From Acidovorax sp. FHTAMBA (GTDB taxonomy: Bacteria; Pseudomonadota; Gammaproteobacteria; Burkholderiales; Burkholderiaceae_C): a stretch of 64,000 nt of DNA. Below, in pieces: positions 61,292 through 64,000 of this stretch. The position numbers and the translations under genes are program-made. How positions within the stretch are numbered: the stretch's first letter is position 1; every line of letters begins with the position of its first letter. The notes beneath the pieces were generated by a model. That model was given only the letters and a program-made list of their open reading frames with translations, searched no databases and was not told the origin of the DNA. Location of the stretch: contig NZ_CP152407.1 of the NCBI RefSeq assembly GCF_038958875.1, forward strand, positions 4,037,501 to 4,101,500. The letters run 5' to 3'.

Positions 61292-63285
61292 GCCCCCAGA
61301 TGCACCCACACCCACACCCACATCCATCCCAGCGCAGCACTGTGCGGGGAGAGCGGCATCCCAATTCCGTCACCGCCCCTCCGGTCCACCGGGGTTCGAT
61401 GGTGCCTGTTCCATGGCGGGGCTTCTGGAACAGCCTGGGAACGGCGCTGCTGCTCAAGCTCACAGGCCGTGCCAAGGCGCACCGTCAGGCGTCGGCCACT
61501 GCCCACTCTTCGCAGGCATGGGAGAGCGCTGCTCAGCGCCGTCGCTGGACCTTCGCGGTGCTGACTGCACTGACGACGGCGCTCGCAAGCCTCCTGTTTG
61601 CCGGGGTTCAGCCGGAATACGACAACGCCTGGCTGGGCTACGGCCAGATTGCGCTGTTTGCCCTGCTGTCCGCATGGGTTGTCACCGGCTTTCTCACCGG
61701 GCTGATGGGCTTTTGGGTCATGCTGCGCGGCGACCGGCATGCGCTGTCTGTGCGCAGCGTGGTGGAACACCAGCTGCCTCCCGATGCGCGCACGGCCATC
61801 ATCATGCCGATCTGCAACGAGGACGTGGCCACCGTGTTCGCGGGGCTTCGGGCAACCTGCGAGTCGGTCGCTTCCACCGGCCATGGGGCCACCTTCGACG
61901 TGTTCGTGCTGTCCGACAGCTACGACCCCGCCATCGCCCAGGCCGAACGCGCTGCGTGGGAAGAACTGCGCACCGCCCTGGCCCAGCACAGCCAGCAGCC
62001 GCAGGTACAGGTGTACTACCGCCTGCGCACTCGCCGCACGCACCGCAAGGCCGGCAATGTGGCCGATTTCTGCCGCCGCTGGGGCAAGGACTACCGCTAC
62101 ATGGTGGTGCTGGACGCCGACAGCGTGATGAGCGGTGACTGCATCGTTTCCATGGCCAAGCTGATGGAAGCCAACCCCACGGCGGGCATCATCCAGACGG
62201 CAACCCAGGCCATCGGCCACGTCACGCTGCACGCCCGCGCGCAGCAGTTCGCCTCGCGCGTTACGGGTCGGCTGTTCACGCTGGGCATGCAGTACTGGCA
62301 GCTGGGTGAATCCCACTACTGGGGCCACAACGCGATCATTCGCGTGGCACCCTTCATGGAACACTGCGCCCTCGCGCCCATCAAGGGCAAGGGCGGCTTG
62401 GCGGGCGGCATCATGTCGCACGATTTCGTCGAAGCGGCTTTGATGCGCCGCGCGGGCTTCCACGTCTGGCTGGTGTCGGACCTCATCGGCAGCTATGAAC
62501 AGCAACCCCCTGACCTGCTGGCCGAGCTGCAGCGCGACCGCCGCTGGTGCCAGGGCAACCTGCAAAACGCACGCCTGATGGCCGAGCCCGGCATCCACCC
62601 CGTACACCGCTCCATGTTCGTCACGGGCGCCATGGCTTACCTCTCGGCACCGCTGTGGCTGGCCTTCCTGACGCTGGGCACAGCGCTGTGGCTGTCGGGT
62701 GCCAAGTTGGTGGCCAACTGGCACATCCTGCCTGCCGAACTGCTGGCGCTGTGGGCCTTCACGCTGACCCTGCTTTTCCTGCCACGTGTCCTGGGCGTGG
62801 CCGCAGTCTTCATGCGCCGGGAGCACCACGAGTACGGGGGTGCCTGGAGCCTGCTCAAGAGTGCTGCCCTGGAGAGCGTGCTGGCCATTTTGCAAGCCCC
62901 CATCCGGATGCTGGCCCATTCGCTGTTCGTTCTGATCGCGCTGACAGGCCTGAAACTGGAATGGAGATCCCCCCCGCGCGAAGCCCATGCCGTGCCGTGG
63001 CGCCACGCCGCGCGCCAGCTGGCCCCGATGAGTCTGGTGATTGGCCTGCTGGCAGTAGGCGTGTCGCTCATCGACAGCAGCGCCCTTCTGTGGCTCATGC
63101 CCGTGGGCCTGCCATTGGCGCTGGCGATACCACTGGCTGTGTTGACCAGCCAGATTGCATTGGGAAAGGCGATGCGTGCCCAGCAGCTGCTGCTGATTCC
63201 CGAGGAATCCTGGTCGCCCCCGGTACTGCGGCGGGCGTGGCTGCACGCCAGCCGTCTGGCCGCGCCCGCACTGAAGGTTGCCTAG
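61264..63285 (+). CDS. opgH: Glucan biosynthesis glucosyltransferase H
   Basis: A 673-residue inner-membrane GT2 enzyme that polymerises beta-1,2-linked glucose from UDP-glucose. The catalytic aspartates are in FVLSDSYDP, VVLDADSVM and MSHDFVEA, with QRDRRWCQGN as the QxxRW site. About eight membrane helices flank the domain. The cytosolic N-terminus carries a His-Pro repeat (HPHPHPHP) coded by a CACCCA tandem at 61303-61326. It is shorter than E. coli OpgH. It starts 28 bases inside opgG, so the two are coupled. Confidence 0.94.
   Translation: MDAHHSSRVSPQMHPHPHPHPSQRSTVRGERHPNSVTAPPVHRGSMVPVPWRGFWNSLGTALLLKLTGRAKAHRQASATAHSSQAWESAAQRRRWTFAVLTALTTALASLLFAGVQPEYDNAWLGYGQIALFALLSAWVVTGFLTGLMGFWVMLRGDRHALSVRSVVEHQLPPDARTAIIMPICNEDVATVFAGLRATCESVASTGHGATFDVFVLSDSYDPAIAQAERAAWEELRTALAQHSQQPQVQVYYRLRTRRTHRKAGNVADFCRRWGKDYRYMVVLDADSVMSGDCIVSMAKLMEANPTAGIIQTATQAIGHVTLHARAQQFASRVTGRLFTLGMQYWQLGESHYWGHNAIIRVAPFMEHCALAPIKGKGGLAGGIMSHDFVEAALMRRAGFHVWLVSDLIGSYEQQPPDLLAELQRDRRWCQGNLQNARLMAEPGIHPVHRSMFVTGAMAYLSAPLWLAFLTLGTALWLSGAKLVANWHILPAELLALWAFTLTLLFLPRVLGVAAVFMRREHHEYGGAWSLLKSAALESVLAILQAPIRMLAHSLFVLIALTGLKLEWRSPPREAHAVPWRHAARQLAPMSLVIGLLAVGVSLIDSSALLWLMPVGLPLALAIPLAVLTSQIALGKAMRAQQLLLIPEESWSPPVLRRAWLHASRLAAPALKVA
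61303..61326 (+). repeat. CACCCA tandem repeat inside opgH
   Basis: Three exact copies of the six-base unit and one changed copy code for alternating His-Pro near the N-terminus. Because the unit is a multiple of three, length changes would not break the frame. Confidence 0.8.
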
Positions 63286-63304
63286 GCGTTCTGACTGCAC
63301 CTGC

Positions 63305-63333
63305 AAAAAAGCCGACGTCAAGTCGGCTTTTTT
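63305..63333. terminator. Bidirectional intrinsic terminator between opgH and ffh
   Basis: A 12-bp stem AAAAAAGCCGAC (63305-63316) / GTCGGCTTTTTT (63322-63333) with a GTCAA loop; A and T runs on each side serve both converging genes. Confidence 0.9.
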
Positions 63334-63338
63334 GCTTC

Positions 63339-63394
63339 TATTTTTATAGCTACTGGCGCTTTACCAGTAAGCGCCAGAGGCCAAAATGACCTGA
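63339..63394 (+). repeat. Comamonadaceae-type intergenic palindromic repeat, copy H
   Basis: It reads TATAGCTACTGGCGCTTTAC, then AGTAAGCGCCAGAGGCCAAAA. It follows directly after the opgH terminator and ends a few bases before the ffh stop. Confidence 0.82.
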
Positions 63395-63397
63395 ATT

Positions 63398-64000
63398 TCA
63401 GAAGGGCATCTTGGGCATTCCGCCACCCATGCCCTTCATGCCGCCCATCTTCTTCATCATCTTCATCAGGCCGCCGCCCTTCATCTTTTTCATCATGCCC
63501 TGCATCTGCTCGAACTCCTTGAGCAGGCGGTTGACCTCTTGCACATGCACGCCAGCCCCGTTGGCGATGCGCTTCTTGCGGGTGGCCTTGATGAGTTCGG
63601 GCTTGCGACGCTCCAGCGGCGTCATGCTCTGGATGATGCCCTCCTTGCGCTTGATGTCTTTCTCGGCCTTGTCCATGTCCATGGCACCGGCCTTGGCGGT
63701 GAGCTGCGACGGCAGCTTGTCCATCAGGCTGGAAAGCCCGCCCATCTGCTTCATCTGCTGGATCTGCGACAGGAAGTCATTCAGATCGAACCCATCTCCA
63801 CTCTTGACCTTGGCCGCCAGCTTTTGTGCGGCCTCCATGTCCACCCCGGCCGTGACCTGCTCCACCAGGGCCACGATGTCGCCCATGCCCAGGATGCGGC
63901 CTGCATGGCGCTCGGCGTCGAACACTTCCAGGCCGTCGAGCTTTTCAGACACCCCCGCAAACTTGATGGGCGCACCCGTGATCTGCCGCACCGACAGCGC
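63398..64000 (-). CDS. ffh: Signal recognition particle protein Ffh (3' part)
   Basis: The frame is open at the window edge, so the last 200 residues are seen. SRP54 binds 4.5S RNA and signal sequences and delivers ribosomes to FtsY. The end of the G domain (ITGAPIKFAGVSEKLDGLEV, then GRILGMGDIVALVEQV) and the M domain with its RNA-binding ERRKPELIKATRKKRIANGAG are present. The C-terminus is very rich in Met, Gly and Lys (MMKKMKGGGLMKMMKKMGG), as normal for Ffh. Confidence 0.95.
   Translation of the reverse strand, partial: ALSVRQITGAPIKFAGVSEKLDGLEVFDAERHAGRILGMGDIVALVEQVTAGVDMEAAQKLAAKVKSGDGFDLNDFLSQIQQMKQMGGLSSLMDKLPSQLTAKAGAMDMDKAEKDIKRKEGIIQSMTPLERRKPELIKATRKKRIANGAGVHVQEVNRLLKEFEQMQGMMKKMKGGGLMKMMKKMGGMKGMGGGMPKMPF

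Noticed and set aside
61303..61326. CACCCA tandem as a phase-variation switch
   Set aside because: The unit is six bases, so gain or loss keeps the frame and only changes the number of His-Pro pairs.
61234..63321. Antisense reading of 695 residues over opgH
   Set aside because: OpgH has intact GT2 motifs; the antisense frame has none.

Overview
The window looks like a piece of a high-GC betaproteobacterial chromosome, most likely Burkholderiales, family Comamonadaceae (Acidovorax-like). The evidence is the codon and GC style, the gene content (pil-chp chemotaxis next to rubredoxin, thiD-like and hemL; dusB-fis-purH; glrK-lipoprotein-glrR followed by opgGH) and eight copies of a short intergenic palindromic repeat of a type I associate with that family. 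No organism name can be proved from the sequence alone. Coding density is very high and no gene-free gap exceeds about 250 bases apart from the non-coding ends of an insertion sequence.

Layout. 1-4100: 3' part of tamB, tRNA-Arg(CCU), two small proteins, an RhtA-like exporter divergent from an Lrp/AsnC regulator with a strong palindromic operator candidate between them. 4100-8200: a PanE-like ketopantoate reductase and a divergent Fe(III) ABC transporter permease/ATPase pair separated by a possible Fur box. 8200-14400: a Yip1-domain protein, plsC, and a tight pyrimidine operon algH-ruvX-pyrR-pyrB-pyrX, where PyrX is a dihydroorotase homologue without its metal-binding histidines. 14400-17100: photolyase and a PilU-like ATPase. 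17100-27000: the pilG-pilH-pilI-pilJ-chpA (pilL) chemosensory operon for twitching motility. 27000-29600: rubredoxin, a ThiD-like kinase with an unusual GAGD motif, and hemL. 29600-30800: an intact 1188-bp IS5-family element inserted inside one copy of the palindromic repeat. 30800-35100: pobR/pobA (4-hydroxybenzoate hydroxylation) and a Tat-exported PhoD-type phosphatase. 35100-38100: dusB-fis-purH. 38200-46800: an exported protein resembling a degenerate D-Ala-D-Ala dipeptidase, a YqaA membrane protein, a kinase fusion, a three-gene efflux ABC system and RarD. 46900-53750: ychF, MOSC protein, Ubi-type hydroxylase, DsbC, an M61 peptidase and an enoyl-CoA hydratase. 53760-58100: tRNA-Met, a small exported protein, miaB, and the GlrK-type kinase with its lipoprotein. 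58100-64000: glrR, opgG, opgH and the 3' end of ffh.

The most interesting signal is at 59511-59720. Directly behind the sigma-54 activator gene glrR there are two matching 21-base sites (each CGTC-N10-GACA, one base off the TGTC-N10-GACA motif known for E. coli GlrR), a consensus IHF site, and a correctly spaced -24/-12 sigma-54 promoter ending at the opgG start codon. This predicts that the GlrK/GlrR envelope two-component system drives synthesis of osmoregulated periplasmic glucans here. GlrR itself carries GAFTDA in place of the usual GAFTGA sigma-54 contact loop.
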